A DNA stretch of 64,000 nt from Arminella tubonensis (lineage in GTDB: Bacteria > Pseudomonadota > Alphaproteobacteria > Rhizobiales > Rhizobiaceae): contig NZ_PCDP01000001.1 in assembly GCF_003240585.1 (NCBI RefSeq), positions 558,001 through 622,000 on the forward strand. The letters are read 5' to 3'. The position numbers and the translations under genes were made by a program. Every line of letters begins with the position of its first letter. The stretch's first letter is position 1. Below are positions 26,930 through 37,663 of the stretch, piece by piece. Below the pieces are notes generated by a model that was given only the letters and a program-made list of their open reading frames with translations, was not told the DNA's origin and searched no databases.

Positions 26930-28303
26930 ATGGACGCTGACATTCTGGACCCGCAGGCTTTTGCCGCGACTGACCACGAGGCATGGCTGAAGCTGGTCGG
27001 CAAGGCGCTGAAGGGCGCGGATTTTGCCGAGACGCTGGTGTCGGCAACCGATGACGGTATCGCGATCCAGCCGCTTTACGCGCGCCGCGCCGATGCGACG
27101 CCGATGATGCGGCGTCGGCCGCTGGAGCCCTGGACCGTCACCCAGCGCATGGATGATCCCGACACGGAACGTGCCTTTGCGCAATTGGCCGATGACCGCG
27201 GCAATGGGGCGAGCGGCATCAGCCTGGTGATGAAGGATAGTCCTTCGGCGTTCGGGCTGGGGCTCGACGTCAGCGGTGTGCGGGACATCCCTGCTCGGCT
27301 TGCCGATGCATCTTCGGACAAGAATTTCTCGTTGCGAATCGAGGCCGGCTCGCATTCTGCCGAGCTGGCGGATCATGTCGTGGCGGCGATGGCCGGCACT
27401 GCGCATGCCGTCCACTTCGGTCTCGATCCGCTGTCAGCTGCCGCCCTTTCGGGAGGCGAGGCAGATCTTGGTCGGGCTGCCGACCGGTTCCGGCATCTTC
27501 AGGCCGTGGGCGTATCCGGCACCATTCTCAACGCCGATGGACGGCCGGTGCATAATGCCGGCGGGACGGAGGCGCAGGAATTGGCCATCGTGGCGGCGGC
27601 AGTCGCCGAATATCTGCGGGTGCTGGATGCGGACGGCATCGCTCCGGATACGATGCTTGGCGCGATCAGCCTTTGCCTTTCCGCCGACCAGGATCAGTTC
27701 GTGACCATCGCCAAGGCGCGGGCGGCGCGGCTGATCTTCGCGCGGCTCTCCGAGGCCTGTGGTTGCGATCCCTCGCTCTCGGCGCATCTGTTCATGGAAA
27801 CCAGCTACCGCATGCTGACGCGGCTCGACCCGGAAACCAACATCCTGCGCAACACGATCGCGGTGTTTGCGGCCGGCACCGGCGGTGCCGACGAAATCTC
27901 GGTGCTGCCGTATACGCTCGCCCATGGCATCCCCGACCCGCTTGCCCGCCGCCTTGCCCGCAATACGCAAGTGGTGCTGATCGCCGAGAGCCATCTCGAC
28001 CACGTCAACGATCCCGCGGCCGGTGCCGGCGGAGTCGAGGCGCTGACGGATGCGCTGGCGGAGACGGCGTGGGAGATTTTCGGCGATATCGAGCGTCGTG
28101 GCGGGCTTTCGGCGGCGATCGGGGATGGTTCGCTCAAGGCGATGATTGCTCGGTCGCGTGAAAAGCGTCCGAATAGACTGATCGTGGGGACGACGCTGTT
28201 TCCGGCCAAGGTCGAGCGGCCGGTGGAGGTGCTTGGGCCGCTGGTCGCGGTGGATGTCGCCGGGTTGAAGGCGGTGCGGCTGGATGAGGAGATGGGGATA
28301 TGA
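26930..28303 (+). CDS. Methylmalonyl-CoA mutase, small (beta) subunit
   Basis: A 457-residue protein homologous to the mutase TIM-barrel but without the C-terminal cobalamin domain, as expected of the non-catalytic subunit. Seen: [43 protein letters not shown], and [18 protein letters not shown]. It pairs with the large subunit that follows at 28485. The ATG at 26930 has GGAGG six bases before it. Together they convert methylmalonyl-CoA to succinyl-CoA in propionate metabolism. Confidence 0.88.
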   Translation: MDADILDPQAFAATDHEAWLKLVGKALKGADFAETLVSATDDGIAIQPLYARRADATPMMRRRPLEPWTVTQRMDDPDTERAFAQLADDRGNGASGISLVMKDSPSAFGLGLDVSGVRDIPARLADASSDKNFSLRIEAGSHSAELADHVVAAMAGTAHAVHFGLDPLSAAALSGGEADLGRAADRFRHLQAVGVSGTILNADGRPVHNAGGTEAQELAIVAAAVAEYLRVLDADGIAPDTMLGAISLCLSADQDQFVTIAKARAARLIFARLSEACGCDPSLSAHLFMETSYRMLTRLDPETNILRNTIAVFAAGTGGADEISVLPYTLAHGIPDPLARRLARNTQVVLIAESHLDHVNDPAAGAGGVEALTDALAETAWEIFGDIERRGGLSAAIGDGSLKAMIARSREKRPNRLIVGTTLFPAKVERPVEVLGPLVAVDVAGLKAVRLDEEMGI

Positions 28304-28324
28304 CGATTGGTTCGGAGCAAGGAT

Positions 28325-28449
28325 ACCCCCCTCTGTCACCTGCGGTGACATCTCCCCCACAAGGGGGGAGATTTGGAGGATGCCGCACTCGCCGCATATT
28401 GATCTCCCCCCTTGTGGGGGAGATGTCGGCACGGCCGACAGAGGGGGGT
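28325..28449. repeat. RIME-like repeat between the mutase subunit genes
   Basis: Inverted arms ACCCCCCTCTGTC (28325-28337) and GACAGAGGGGGGT (28437-28449), each followed inwards by a CTCCCCCACAAGGGGGGAG-type hairpin. It fills most of the gap in the operon. The same element lies at 45725-45873. Confidence 0.85.
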
Positions 28450-28484
28450 GCAGCAGCCTCGGCACCATCAATGGAGCGCCGGCC

Positions 28485-30611
28485 ATGATCCCCGATTTCT
28501 CCGCCCTCCCCTGGTCGCGCCCGAAAGCCACCGCCGCCGAAATCGCCGCCGATCCGTGGCAGACCCCCGAGGGCATCGCGGTCAAGAGCGTCTATGGGGC
28601 GGCCGATCTCGAGGGGTTGAATTTCCTCGATAGCTATCCCGGTGCCGCACCCTTCATCCGCGGACCCTATCCGACGATGTATGTGCAGCAGCCCTGGACG
28701 ATCCGGCAGTATGCCGGGTTTTCGACGGCGGAGGAGTCCAATGCCTTCTATCGGCGCAATCTGGCGGCCGGGCAAAAGGGGCTTTCCGTTGCCTTCGATC
28801 TGGCCACGCATCGCGGCTATGACAGCGACCATCCCCGGGTGGCCGGCGATGTCGGGATGGCGGGCGTGGCGATCGACAGCATTCTCGACATGCGCCAGCT
28901 GTTCGACGGCATACCGCTCGACGAGATGAGCGTGTCGATGACCATGAACGGCGCCGTGTTGCCGATCATGGCGCTGTTCATCGTCGCGGCGGAAGAACAG
29001 GGCGTTTCCGAGGACAAGCTTTCCGGCACGATCCAGAACGATATCCTCAAAGAATTCATGGTACGCAACACCTATATCTATCCGCCGCAGCCTTCGATGC
29101 GGATCATCTCCGACATCTTCAGCTATACCAGCCGGCGGATGCCGAAATTCAATTCGATCTCGATTTCCGGCTATCACATGCAGGAAGCCGGAGCGACGGC
29201 CGACCTTGAGCTTGCCTATACCATCGCCGACGGTATCGAATATGCCCGCGCCGGGGTTGCCGCCGGGCTTGATATCGACAGCTTTGCACCGCGGCTGTCG
29301 TTCTTCTGGGCGGTCGGCATGAATTTCTTCATGGAAGTCGCGAAGATGCGTGCGGCGCGGCTGATCTGGGCGGCGCTGATAAAGAAGAACTTCGCGCCCA
29401 AGGACCCGAAATCGCTGGCGCTGCGCACCCATAGCCAGACCTCCGGCTGGTCGCTGACGGCGCAGGATCCGATGAACAACATCATCCGCACGATGGTCGA
29501 GGCGATGGCCGCGACGCAGGGGCACACCCAGTCGCTGCACACCAATTCCTTCGACGAGGCGCTGGCGCTGCCGACCGACCACTCGGCCCGGATCGCCCGC
29601 AACACGCAGATCATGTTGCAGAGGGAATCCGGCACTTCGCGGACCATCGATCCCTGGGGCGGCTCCGCCTATGTCGAGAGATTGACGCATGATCTTGCCG
29701 CCCGGGCGCTCAGCCATATCGAGGAAATCGAGACACTGGGCGGCATGGCGAAGGCGATCGAAAAGGGCATTCCGAAGCTTCGGATCGAAGAGGCAGCGGC
29801 AAGGACGCAGGCGCGCATCGACAGCGGGCACCAGATCGTCGTCGGCATCAACTTCGCCAGGCCGGAGACGGATATCGAGGTCGATGTGCTGAAGGTCGAC
29901 AATTCCGAGGTCCGCGCACGGCAACTATCGAAGCTGCAGCAGTTGAAGGGCACGCGCGAGACATCCGCCGTCGAGAATGCGCTGGATGCGCTGACCGCCG
30001 CCGCTCGGGACGGCACCGGCAACCTGCTGGAATTTGCGATCAAGGCGGCACGCGCCCGGGCAACGGTCGGCGAGATTTCGCTGGCGATGGAGAAGGCCTT
30101 CGGCCGCCACGTTGCCGAGGTGAAGACGATCTCCGGTGTTTATCGCGCCGAGGTCGGCAGCAACGATCCCGTGTTCAACAAGGCGGTGGCGAAGGTCGAG
30201 GAATTCCTTCGAAAACGCGGTGAGAAGCCTCGCATCCTCGTCGCCAAGATGGGCCAGGACGGCCATGATCGCGGCCAGAAGGTCATCGCCACGGCATTCG
30301 CCGATCTCGGCTTCGACGTCGTCGTCGGCGCCATGTTCCAGACGCCGGAGGAGGTCGCCGACCTGGCTGTGCGCGAAGGCGTCGATGTCGTCGGCGCATC
30401 GTCGCTTGCGGCCGGCCATCTGACGCTGGTGCCGGAACTGAAAGAGGCGCTCGCCCGCCGCGGCGCCCACAAGACGCTGATCGCCGTCGGCGGCGTCATT
30501 CCACCCCAGGATTTTCCCGCAGTCGAAGCTGCCGGAGCCGACGCAATCTTCCCGCCCGGCACCGTGATTGCAGAGGCGGCGAGTGCGCTGATAGACAAAC
30601 TGATGGGGTAG
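28485..30611 (+). CDS. bhbA: Methylmalonyl-CoA mutase, large (alpha) subunit
   Basis: A 708-residue cobalamin-dependent mutase. The catalytic barrel covers about residues 40-560 ([28 protein letters not shown]-like motif). The C-terminal B12 domain begins near 575, with the DxHxxG cobalamin motif in DGHDRGQKV near 592, then SSLAAGH and GGVIPPQDF. It isomerises methylmalonyl-CoA to succinyl-CoA. GGAG lies eight bases before ATG 28485; the frame is also open upstream through the repeat. The symbol is used in Sinorhizobium for this enzyme. Confidence 0.93.
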   Translation: MIPDFSALPWSRPKATAAEIAADPWQTPEGIAVKSVYGAADLEGLNFLDSYPGAAPFIRGPYPTMYVQQPWTIRQYAGFSTAEESNAFYRRNLAAGQKGLSVAFDLATHRGYDSDHPRVAGDVGMAGVAIDSILDMRQLFDGIPLDEMSVSMTMNGAVLPIMALFIVAAEEQGVSEDKLSGTIQNDILKEFMVRNTYIYPPQPSMRIISDIFSYTSRRMPKFNSISISGYHMQEAGATADLELAYTIADGIEYARAGVAAGLDIDSFAPRLSFFWAVGMNFFMEVAKMRAARLIWAALIKKNFAPKDPKSLALRTHSQTSGWSLTAQDPMNNIIRTMVEAMAATQGHTQSLHTNSFDEALALPTDHSARIARNTQIMLQRESGTSRTIDPWGGSAYVERLTHDLAARALSHIEEIETLGGMAKAIEKGIPKLRIEEAAARTQARIDSGHQIVVGINFARPETDIEVDVLKVDNSEVRARQLSKLQQLKGTRETSAVENALDALTAAARDGTGNLLEFAIKAARARATVGEISLAMEKAFGRHVAEVKTISGVYRAEVGSNDPVFNKAVAKVEEFLRKRGEKPRILVAKMGQDGHDRGQKVIATAFADLGFDVVVGAMFQTPEEVADLAVREGVDVVGASSLAAGHLTLVPELKEALARRGAHKTLIAVGGVIPPQDFPAVEAAGADAIFPPGTVIAEAASALIDKLMG

Positions 30612-30616
30612 CCTTT

Positions 30617-31579
30617 CTAAGCCGCCACGCTTTTGAAAAACTGGATGCTCTGTTCGATCTCGGCGGGGAGTGCTGAGAAGTGGTTGCCGGGGAGCATGGC
30701 GACGTCGATGTTGACGCCGGCGGCGCGGGCGCGCTTGGCGACCAGGCCAAGGCGCGTGACGAAGTGCGTTTCTCCCGTGCCGTGCATCAGCTTGATCGGG
30801 CATTTGAAACTGTGGGCGTAGCAGACCGCCGAGCGCATCTCGAATTCGTGCGGGTTCTTGTCGTTGAAGCGGATATCCTGGGGATAGCGATCGAAGAAGG
30901 CGAATGCATCGGGATCACCGGAGATCGGGGCTGCGGCGCGGAAACGTTTGGTCGACATTGCGGCCAGCATCGCCAGCGTGCCGCCTATGCTGTGACCTGC
31001 GATGAACATGCGGTGTGGATCGACGCCCGGCAGGTGCCGTAGCCGATCCGACGCTGCCAGGACGTCGAAAACCTCGTCGTAGAAGCCGGAGAAATTGCCC
31101 TTCTGGCCGTTCTCGCCTCGCATCGACGGGATCATCACCACATAGCCGGCGTCGATATAGGGCTTCATCAGCAGCCAGTGGCCCTGGCCGATCGCATTGC
31201 CGCCGTGCAGGAAGAGGACGGCCGGGCGCGATTTCGTCTTCCGGTCGTAGCGCGATACCCAGGCGACAAGCTCCAGTTCGCCACCATAGCCGGTCTTGTA
31301 GAAGATCTGATCGGCCTGCGGCGGGGCAACGAGCGGTTCGAAAGTATCGGGCGCTGGGCCCTTGTTCAAAAGGTCGGTGCGGAATTTGCGGCGTTCGTGT
31401 GCGTAATCGCCGGTCAACTGGATGGGATCGGGGTGGGCATCCGCTGCCGATGCGACCGCGGGAACTGCTGCGGCAGCCGTAACAGGCGCGGCGCTTGTGA
31501 TTTTCGGCAGCAGCAGGGACGCGGCAAAGCCGCCCAGCAACATGCGACGGGTCGGACGATACGCTTTTACTTCAGGCAT
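30617..31579 (-). CDS. Exported alpha/beta hydrolase
   Basis: A 320-residue hydrolase with a twin-arginine signal (PTRRMLLGGFAASLLLP). The alpha/beta fold follows: FLHGG, GHSIGG nucleophile near residue 190, and a final His in PGNHFSALPAE, as in dienelactone hydrolase or prolyl-oligopeptidase-like enzymes. A start at 31579 was chosen for the twin-arginine signal; GGAG lies nine bases upstream. Substrate unknown. Convergent with bhbA. Confidence 0.8.
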   Translation of the reverse strand: MPEVKAYRPTRRMLLGGFAASLLLPKITSAAPVTAAAAVPAVASAADAHPDPIQLTGDYAHERRKFRTDLLNKGPAPDTFEPLVAPPQADQIFYKTGYGGELELVAWVSRYDRKTKSRPAVLFLHGGNAIGQGHWLLMKPYIDAGYVVMIPSMRGENGQKGNFSGFYDEVFDVLAASDRLRHLPGVDPHRMFIAGHSIGGTLAMLAAMSTKRFRAAAPISGDPDAFAFFDRYPQDIRFNDKNPHEFEMRSAVCYAHSFKCPIKLMHGTGETHFVTRLGLVAKRARAAGVNIDVAMLPGNHFSALPAEIEQSIQFFKSVAA

Positions 31580-31675
31580 TCTGCATGCTCCGTCCATGAA
31601 CACCCGGCGAGCAAAACTCTCGCACAGGATGAAAGTCAGCGCCAACTCACATTGTGGTGAGGAATCAGGCTGTTT

Positions 31676-33313
31676 CTAATATTCGGCAGAGGGAGCCTTT
31701 GCGTCAATCATCGCCACCAAGGTTTCCAGCCGATCGGCCTCATAAGGCGGCTTATCCGGCCTCAGGCGGGCAATTCGCGGGAAACGCATGGCCACGCCTG
31801 ATTTGTGCCTGGTCGAGCGGTTGATGCCTTCGAACGCCACTTCGACGACGAAGCCGAAATCGCGCTCCGCCCGGACCGCGCGCACTGGGCCGAAGCGTTC
31901 GGTCGTGTTGTTGCGGACAAACTTGTCGAGCACCTCGAGTTCCGCGTCGGTGAAGCCGAAATAGGCCTTGCCGACGGGGACCAACTGTTCGCCCTCCGGC
32001 GTCGTCGACCAGACGCCGAAGGTGAAATCCGAATAGTAGCTCGAGCGCTTGCCGTGGCCACGCTGCGCGTACATCAGCACGGCATCGACGTTGAACGGAT
32101 TGCGCTTCCACTTGAACCAGGGTCCCTTCAGGCGTCCGGCCTGATAGGGGCTGTCGCGGCGCTTGATCATGACGCCTTCGATGACAGGATCAGGTGGTGC
32201 CGAGCGCAGCTTGTCCAGCTCGTCCCAGGACGAGAAATCGACCAGCGGCGACAGGTCGAAGCGGTCGTGCGGGGCTGTGTCGATGATCTCCGACAGGCGG
32301 CCGCGGCGATCGATGAAGCCGCGTGCCCGCACATCCTCCTCGCCGTCGAAAAGCAGGTCGTAGGCGCGGATGAAGGCGGGGTATTCCTCCAGCATTTTCG
32401 CGTTGACGGTCTTGCGGTTCAGGCGCTGCTGCAGGTCGGAGAATGTTCGCGTCGGGCTGTTGGAGCGCGTGGTTCCGCCGATCAGCAGTTCGCCGTCGAC
32501 CACCCCTTCGAAGGTGATCGCATCGACGATATCGGGAAAGGCGCCGGAGATATCGTCGCCGGAGCGCGAATAGATCTTTGCCGTCGATCCCGAACGCGAC
32601 AGCTGGACGCGGATGCCGTCCCATTTCCATTCGGCGGCAAAATCGGCGGGAGCGAGACCGTCCAGATCGCCCGGCTCGACAGGATTGGCGAGCATGACCG
32701 AGTGGAAGATGGCAGGCGTCGCCAGCACGGGCCGGTCGCCCCTGCCCTCCAGCCACTGGAATAACGTCTCGTAAGGCGGCTGCAGCCCGTGCCACAGGGT
32801 CTCGATCTCGGTGACGTCCTTGCCGGACAGCTCAGCCAGCGCCTGCTTGGCAAGACGCGCGGACACGCCGATCCGCATCGCCCCCGTCGCCAGCTTGATG
32901 AAAGCGAAGCGTCCGGACGGATCGAGCCGGTCGAGCATCTGGCGGACGTAGGCGCGGACCTCGGTGCGGCCAAGCGCGTTCATCTCGGTGATGACCTCGG
33001 CCAATCCTGGCTGAGTGCTACCCGCGCGCTCGATGTCGACCTCGTTGTCCCAGACCAGCGAAATCGTCTCGGCGAGATCGCCGACATAGTCATAGGAATA
33101 TCGAAACAGTACCTCGTCCATCCGCTCGAGCACGAGATCGCGCAGCATGGCCGGCTTGACGTCCCGGACCTCCAGCGTCCCCGCGATCGCGGCCAGGCCA
33201 TAGCCGCGATCAGGGTCCGGCGTATCGCGGAAGTAATCCGTCAGCAGCCTGAGCTTACCGTTGCGGCTTGGTGTCAGGACCAGGCGATCGAGGAGGTCTG
33301 CAAAGGCTTTCAT
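31676..33313 (-). CDS. ATP-dependent DNA ligase, cisplatin-response type
   Basis: A 545-residue ATP-dependent DNA ligase. The nucleotide-accepting lysine is Lys230 in EWKWDGIRVQ; the N-terminal 200 residues are the DNA-binding domain, the C-terminus the OB fold (KRNPFNVDAVLMYAQRG, MIKRRDSPYQAG). This group is tied to a DNA-damage operon with an MBL-fold exonuclease, which lies just upstream at 33531. The partner helicase and phosphoesterase of that operon are not in the window. Confidence 0.92.
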   Translation of the reverse strand: MKAFADLLDRLVLTPSRNGKLRLLTDYFRDTPDPDRGYGLAAIAGTLEVRDVKPAMLRDLVLERMDEVLFRYSYDYVGDLAETISLVWDNEVDIERAGSTQPGLAEVITEMNALGRTEVRAYVRQMLDRLDPSGRFAFIKLATGAMRIGVSARLAKQALAELSGKDVTEIETLWHGLQPPYETLFQWLEGRGDRPVLATPAIFHSVMLANPVEPGDLDGLAPADFAAEWKWDGIRVQLSRSGSTAKIYSRSGDDISGAFPDIVDAITFEGVVDGELLIGGTTRSNSPTRTFSDLQQRLNRKTVNAKMLEEYPAFIRAYDLLFDGEEDVRARGFIDRRGRLSEIIDTAPHDRFDLSPLVDFSSWDELDKLRSAPPDPVIEGVMIKRRDSPYQAGRLKGPWFKWKRNPFNVDAVLMYAQRGHGKRSSYYSDFTFGVWSTTPEGEQLVPVGKAYFGFTDAELEVLDKFVRNNTTERFGPVRAVRAERDFGFVVEVAFEGINRSTRHKSGVAMRFPRIARLRPDKPPYEADRLETLVAMIDAKAPSAEY

Positions 33314-33333
33314 GCCGCTCCTCCCCTGATGTC

Positions 33334-33494
33334 TCCTTCTCCCCTCGGGGAGAAGGTGCCCAAAGGGCGGATGAGGGGGCGGCGCGGCGGAAACGGTGAC
33401 GGTCGTGCCAAGTCCTTCCGGTCGTCGCTATCGCTCCTCCACCCCCTCATCTGCCCTAACGGGCATCTTCTCCCCGCTGGGGAGAAGGGGGAGG
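33334..33494. repeat. RIME-like repeat between ligase and exonuclease genes
   Basis: Two copies of the CTTCTCCCC/GGGGAGAAG hairpin (33334-33355 and 33467-33488) with GGATGAGGGGG and CCCCCTCAT arms between. It fills the gap between the two genes. Confidence 0.8.
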
Positions 33495-33530
33495 ATGCCG
33501 CCGCCGACGTGCTTTCCCGCTCGCTTCCCA

Positions 33531-34544
33531 TCAATCCCCCTCGTCCTCATAGCCGACCAGATGCAGGGGCTTGGCCTTGATGCCCTGGAGTTCGCACCAG
33601 CGGACCAGCGCCTCCTCGCGACCGTGGGTTACCCAGACTTCGCCCGGTTTCAGCTCCGAGATGGTTTCGATCAGTTCCGGCCAGTCGCAATGGTCCGATA
33701 TGACCAGTGGCAGCTCTACGCCGCGTTGCTTGGCGCGTTGGCGGACCATCATCCAGCCGGAAGCGAAGGCTGCGACCGGGTCGTGGAAGCGCCGCGCCCA
33801 GCGATCGGCGAAGGCAGATGGAGGGCCGACGACGACCGCGCCATGGAACATGGTCTGGTCGCCACGGCTTTCGATCGTCGCCGGCAGCAGTTCGCCAAGC
33901 TCGATGCCCTGGCTGATGTAGTATTCGCAAAGCTTCGTCAGCGCGCCGTGGATGTAGATCGGCTTGTCGTAGCCCGCGTCGCGCAGGAGGCGAATGACCC
34001 GCTGCGCCTTGCCAAGCGCATAGGCGCCGACCATGTGCGTGCGCTCGGGGAATTGCTTCAGCGAGGCGAGCAGGCGCCGCGTTTCCGCCATCGGGTCGGG
34101 GTGATGAAACACCGGCAGGCCGAAGGTCGCCTCTGATATGAAGACGTCGCAAGGCACCGGCACATAGGCGGCGCAGGTAGGATCGGGGCGGCGCTTGTAA
34201 TCACCGGAGACGACGATGCGCATGCCGTCTTTTTCGATGGCGATCTGGGCGGAGCCGAGTACATGGCCTGCCGGATGAAAGCTCACCCTGACGCCATTGA
34301 TGTCGATCTCCTCGCCGAAGGCCGCCGCCTGTTCGGCGCCGGCAAAGTCATCGCCGTAGCGCAGCCGCATGATGTCGAGGGTCTGGCGGGTGGCGAGCAC
34401 ATGCCGGTGGCCCGATCTTGCGTGGTCGGAATGGCCATGGGTCACCAGTGCGCGGTCGACCGGACGCACGGGATCGACGTAAAATCCGCCAAGCGGACAG
34501 AAGAGCCCTTCGGGGGCTGGATAAAGCAACGCGTCAGGCCTCAT
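33531..34544 (-). CDS. Ligase-associated DNA damage response exonuclease (MBL fold)
   Basis: A 337-residue metallo-beta-lactamase/beta-CASP nuclease. Motif HGHSDH binds zinc; FHPAGHVLGSAQ and the C-terminal VTHGREEALVRWC follow. In the ligase-linked operon this enzyme processes DNA ends. The start at 34544 (MRPDALLYP) is used because the family starts there; a TTG at 34553 is an alternative. It is on the same strand as the ligase, 217 bases upstream, split by a repeat. Confidence 0.9.
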   Translation of the reverse strand: MRPDALLYPAPEGLFCPLGGFYVDPVRPVDRALVTHGHSDHARSGHRHVLATRQTLDIMRLRYGDDFAGAEQAAAFGEEIDINGVRVSFHPAGHVLGSAQIAIEKDGMRIVVSGDYKRRPDPTCAAYVPVPCDVFISEATFGLPVFHHPDPMAETRRLLASLKQFPERTHMVGAYALGKAQRVIRLLRDAGYDKPIYIHGALTKLCEYYISQGIELGELLPATIESRGDQTMFHGAVVVGPPSAFADRWARRFHDPVAAFASGWMMVRQRAKQRGVELPLVISDHCDWPELIETISELKPGEVWVTHGREEALVRWCELQGIKAKPLHLVGYEDEGD

Positions 34545-34665
34545 CCGAGCCAAGATAGCGGCATTTCCGTCGAGGGCCAGAGCGGGACTGTTTTTACTGT
34601 TGCGAGCGGTTCTTTAATTCGATTGTAGTGGGCTCCGGCTAATCTTAGGGGCCGCTCGGTGCGCA

Positions 34666-35070
34666 ATGATCCTGGATAACGGAATTCAAGCTGCAAAACG
34701 GTGGGCACGACTGATCAAGCGCGATGTCATTGCGCTCTGGCTGGCCGCCAGGGATCGGCGGACGCCAACATCGGCAAAGATTGTCGCCGGCGCTGTTGCC
34801 GCATACGCACTTTCGCCCATCGACCTGATACCGGATTTTATTCCGATCATCGGATATCTCGATGACCTGCTCATCGTTCCGCTCGGCATTCTGCTTGCCG
34901 TGCGCCTCGTGCCGCCGGTGCTGATGGCCGAGTTTCGCGGTCTTGCCTCGCAGCAGGAGGGCCGTCCCGTCAGTCGAGCAGGATTGCTGGTGATCGTTGG
35001 AATCTGGATTGCCGTGGCAGGCATCGCTGGCTGGTATGTCTGGCCGAAGGCCAGGCACCTGATGATGTGA
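34666..35070 (+). CDS. YkvA-family (DUF1232) membrane protein
   Basis: A 134-residue protein with the DUF1232 signature ALSPIDLIPDFIPIIGYLDD and two hydrophobic segments near residues 70-90 and 105-125. Family function unknown. ATG at 34666. Confidence 0.8.
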   Translation: MILDNGIQAAKRWARLIKRDVIALWLAARDRRTPTSAKIVAGAVAAYALSPIDLIPDFIPIIGYLDDLLIVPLGILLAVRLVPPVLMAEFRGLASQQEGRPVSRAGLLVIVGIWIAVAGIAGWYVWPKARHLMM

Positions 35071-35107
35071 GGATATCGCAACGAGCGCCTGGAAGCCGCC
35101 GGGACGC

Positions 35108-37432
35108 TCACGCCCGGCTTGCCAGCATCTTGCGCTCTTGCAGCAGGCGTTCGATCGCGTCGGGCGCGACCGGCCTCGATATGAGGTAGCCCTGGGCTTC
35201 GTCGCAAAGGCTTTCGCGCAGGAATTCCAGCTGCTCGTCAGTCTCGACGCCCTCGGCGACGACGGAGAGCTTCAGTTTGCGGGCGAGCGAGATCACTGCC
35301 GAGGCGATGGCAACGGTGGTGTCGTCGCGCGGCAGGGCATCGACCAGCGACCGGTCCATTTTCAGCCGGTTGAAGGGAAACGTCTTCAACGCCGAGAGGC
35401 TGGAATAGCCTGTGCCGAAATCATCGATGGACAGGCGAACGCCCAAGGCCTTCAGCGCCTGCATGACCGAAAGCGCGCGGGGCGCATCGTCCATCAATGT
35501 GCTCTCGGTGAGTTCCAGTTCCAGCCATTGCGGCTCGAGGCCACTCGCCTGGAGCGCCTCGACGACGTGCTCGGCCAGTGCCGGATCTCCGAACTGCTTT
35601 GCCGAGACGTTGACGGCGACGATCATCGGCGGCAGGCCCAGATCCTGCCAGGACTTGTTTTGACGGCAGGCTTCGTTGAGTACGAAAAGGCCGAGCGGAA
35701 TGATCATCCCGGTATCTTCTGCGAGCGGTATGAACTGGCTTGGCGGCAACAGGCCCAGCGTCGGATGACGCCAGCGCACCAGCGCCTCGGTCCCGACGAT
35801 CCTACCGGATGCGAGCTCGATCTGCGGCTGATAGTCGACGAAGAGCTGGTTCGCCGCGATCGCGTAGCGAAGTTCCTCCTCTTCGCTGAGCGGCACGGAT
35901 TTACGGGTGTCTTGCTGGCGCGTGTAATGTTGCATCGTGTTGCGGCCGAGGTTCTTCGCCCGGTACATCGCGGCATCGGCGTTGGCGAGAAGCTCCTCCT
36001 GGGTGTGCCCATCATCAGGGAAGGACGCGACGCCGATGCTGCTGGTAACGACGATATCGCACCCCTGGATCTTCAGGGGTCGGGCGATCACCCTCTTGAG
36101 CTCGCGCAGACGGCGGATGATCCCGGCATCATGGCTTGCCTGGTGCACGAGAACCACGAGAAACTCATCGCCGCCGAGACGGACGACGATATCGGAGGCG
36201 CGCACGCAATTGACCATGCGCGCGGAAATCTCCTTCAGCACGTCATCGCCGGCGGCGTGACCGCGGCCGTCGTTGATGTCCTTGAAATTGTCGAGGTCGA
36301 TATAGGCGACGGTAACCCTGCGATTGTGGCGCCGCGCCTGAAACAGGATCCTTGCCATCTGATCCTTGAGGAAAGCGCGGTTGGGCAATCCCGTCAGGTC
36401 GTCGTGATGCGCCATGAAATAGATGCGGTCCTCGGCGCGTTTGCGCTCGATGGCGATGCCGGCGATATGGGTCGCCACAGCCACCATCTCCAGCTCGCTC
36501 TCCGTCGGCTCGCGGACCTGAGGCGAGTAGAGAGCGATGGTGCCGAGGACGTTGCGTTGGGCAGTCACGATCGGCGTCGACCAGCAGGATCGCAGATTGA
36601 ATTGGGAAACGACGCCGCGGAAGTCCTCCCACAGCGGGTCCGTCCGGATGTCGGAGACGATCACCCTTTCGCCACGCCACGCCGCCGTGCCGCAGGAACC
36701 GACCTTCGGACCGATAGCGACGCCGTCGATAAGCTTGTTGTAGGCCGCCGGCAGGTTTGGCGCTGCGCCACGGAAAAGATGGAGACCATCCGGGTCGAGC
36801 AGCAAGATAGAGCCGCTAATGCCCGATAGCTCCTCTTCAACCAGCAACACCAGCGCTTCGAGGATCGCTTCCAGCGGTTCGTTCTTGGCAATCATTTCCA
36901 GGATCTCCGCCTGGCGGCGACGCAATTGTTCCTGGCGCTTGCGCTCGGTGATATCCCGGGAGATGCCGATGAGGCCGATGATCTCATTCCGGTCGTTTCG
37001 CAGGGGCATCTTGGATGTCAGTCGGCAGGTCATCTCTCCGTCGCCGACGGGAGGAATCCAGTCCTCCACGTCGAGCCGCGGTTCGCCCGTCGCGATAATT
37101 TCCTGTTCGATCCGCATGAATTCCACCGCCTTCTCATGCCTCCACAGCTCGAAGTCGGTCTTGCCGACAAGTGTCGTGGGGTCGTCGACGCCCACACTTC
37201 GGGCGGTCGCGGAGTTTGCATACAAGAAGCGGCTGGAGCGGTCCTTGATGTAGAAAAAGTCTGGAAGCTCGTGGACGGCTGCGCGGAACCTGAGGTCGTC
37301 GATGCGGCTTACGACATCATGGGCGCCAAAGGCCAGCAGCGCCTGCGTCACCGCCTGCAGCCGTTCAGCGTCCGTGCCTTGACTGGCCAGGGGTGGCTTC
37401 GCCAGCAATCGCAGAGTGCTTTTCTTTCGCAT
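35108..37432 (-). CDS. PAS-GAF-GGDEF-EAL cyclic di-GMP protein
   Basis: A 774-residue c-di-GMP enzyme. Domains in order: PAS (about 40-165), GAF (about 190-330), GGDEF (about 350-505) and EAL (about 520-765). The GGDEF has RLGGDEFLVV near residue 419 with an RxxD I-site five residues before it (RASD). The EAL holds EALVRW near 547, and later VNVSAKQF, ELELTESTL, DDFGTGYSSL and KMDRSLV are near the expected places. Both synthesis and hydrolysis could therefore occur. It is a cytoplasmic signal protein. The ATG at 37432 has GAGAAG upstream. Confidence 0.9.
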   Translation of the reverse strand: MRKKSTLRLLAKPPLASQGTDAERLQAVTQALLAFGAHDVVSRIDDLRFRAAVHELPDFFYIKDRSSRFLYANSATARSVGVDDPTTLVGKTDFELWRHEKAVEFMRIEQEIIATGEPRLDVEDWIPPVGDGEMTCRLTSKMPLRNDRNEIIGLIGISRDITERKRQEQLRRRQAEILEMIAKNEPLEAILEALVLLVEEELSGISGSILLLDPDGLHLFRGAAPNLPAAYNKLIDGVAIGPKVGSCGTAAWRGERVIVSDIRTDPLWEDFRGVVSQFNLRSCWSTPIVTAQRNVLGTIALYSPQVREPTESELEMVAVATHIAGIAIERKRAEDRIYFMAHHDDLTGLPNRAFLKDQMARILFQARRHNRRVTVAYIDLDNFKDINDGRGHAAGDDVLKEISARMVNCVRASDIVVRLGGDEFLVVLVHQASHDAGIIRRLRELKRVIARPLKIQGCDIVVTSSIGVASFPDDGHTQEELLANADAAMYRAKNLGRNTMQHYTRQQDTRKSVPLSEEEELRYAIAANQLFVDYQPQIELASGRIVGTEALVRWRHPTLGLLPPSQFIPLAEDTGMIIPLGLFVLNEACRQNKSWQDLGLPPMIVAVNVSAKQFGDPALAEHVVEALQASGLEPQWLELELTESTLMDDAPRALSVMQALKALGVRLSIDDFGTGYSSLSALKTFPFNRLKMDRSLVDALPRDDTTVAIASAVISLARKLKLSVVAEGVETDEQLEFLRESLCDEAQGYLISRPVAPDAIERLLQERKMLASRA

Positions 37433-37663
37433 GATACGCACTTCTCTAACGTCGCCATCAACCAGCAGAGAACGGAAAAATTGAATATAATTTGCTTATA
37501 CAACCATTTTCCTTCGACTGGCTTAACTGGAAAGGTAAAGGGAGCATCAAACGCTCGGCAAAAATGCCTAATTTACCGGATGCGCGGTTCGCCGACGTCC
37601 CATAACGGCACAATCTGCGCGGCATGATTCCTGCATGCACATCGGGGTAGATCGGAGTTGAAC

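Noticed and set aside
28284..28484. Extended N-terminus of the large mutase subunit
   Set aside because: The added residues translate the repeat; the ATG at 28485 has a ribosome site and matches family starts.
28134..29924. Long open frame on the minus strand (596 codons)
   Set aside because: It lies opposite the methylmalonyl-CoA mutase gene and has no recognisable domain; high GC keeps such antisense frames open.
35138..36829. Long open frame on the plus strand (563 codons)
   Set aside because: It is antisense to the GGDEF/EAL gene, with low-complexity composition and no domain.
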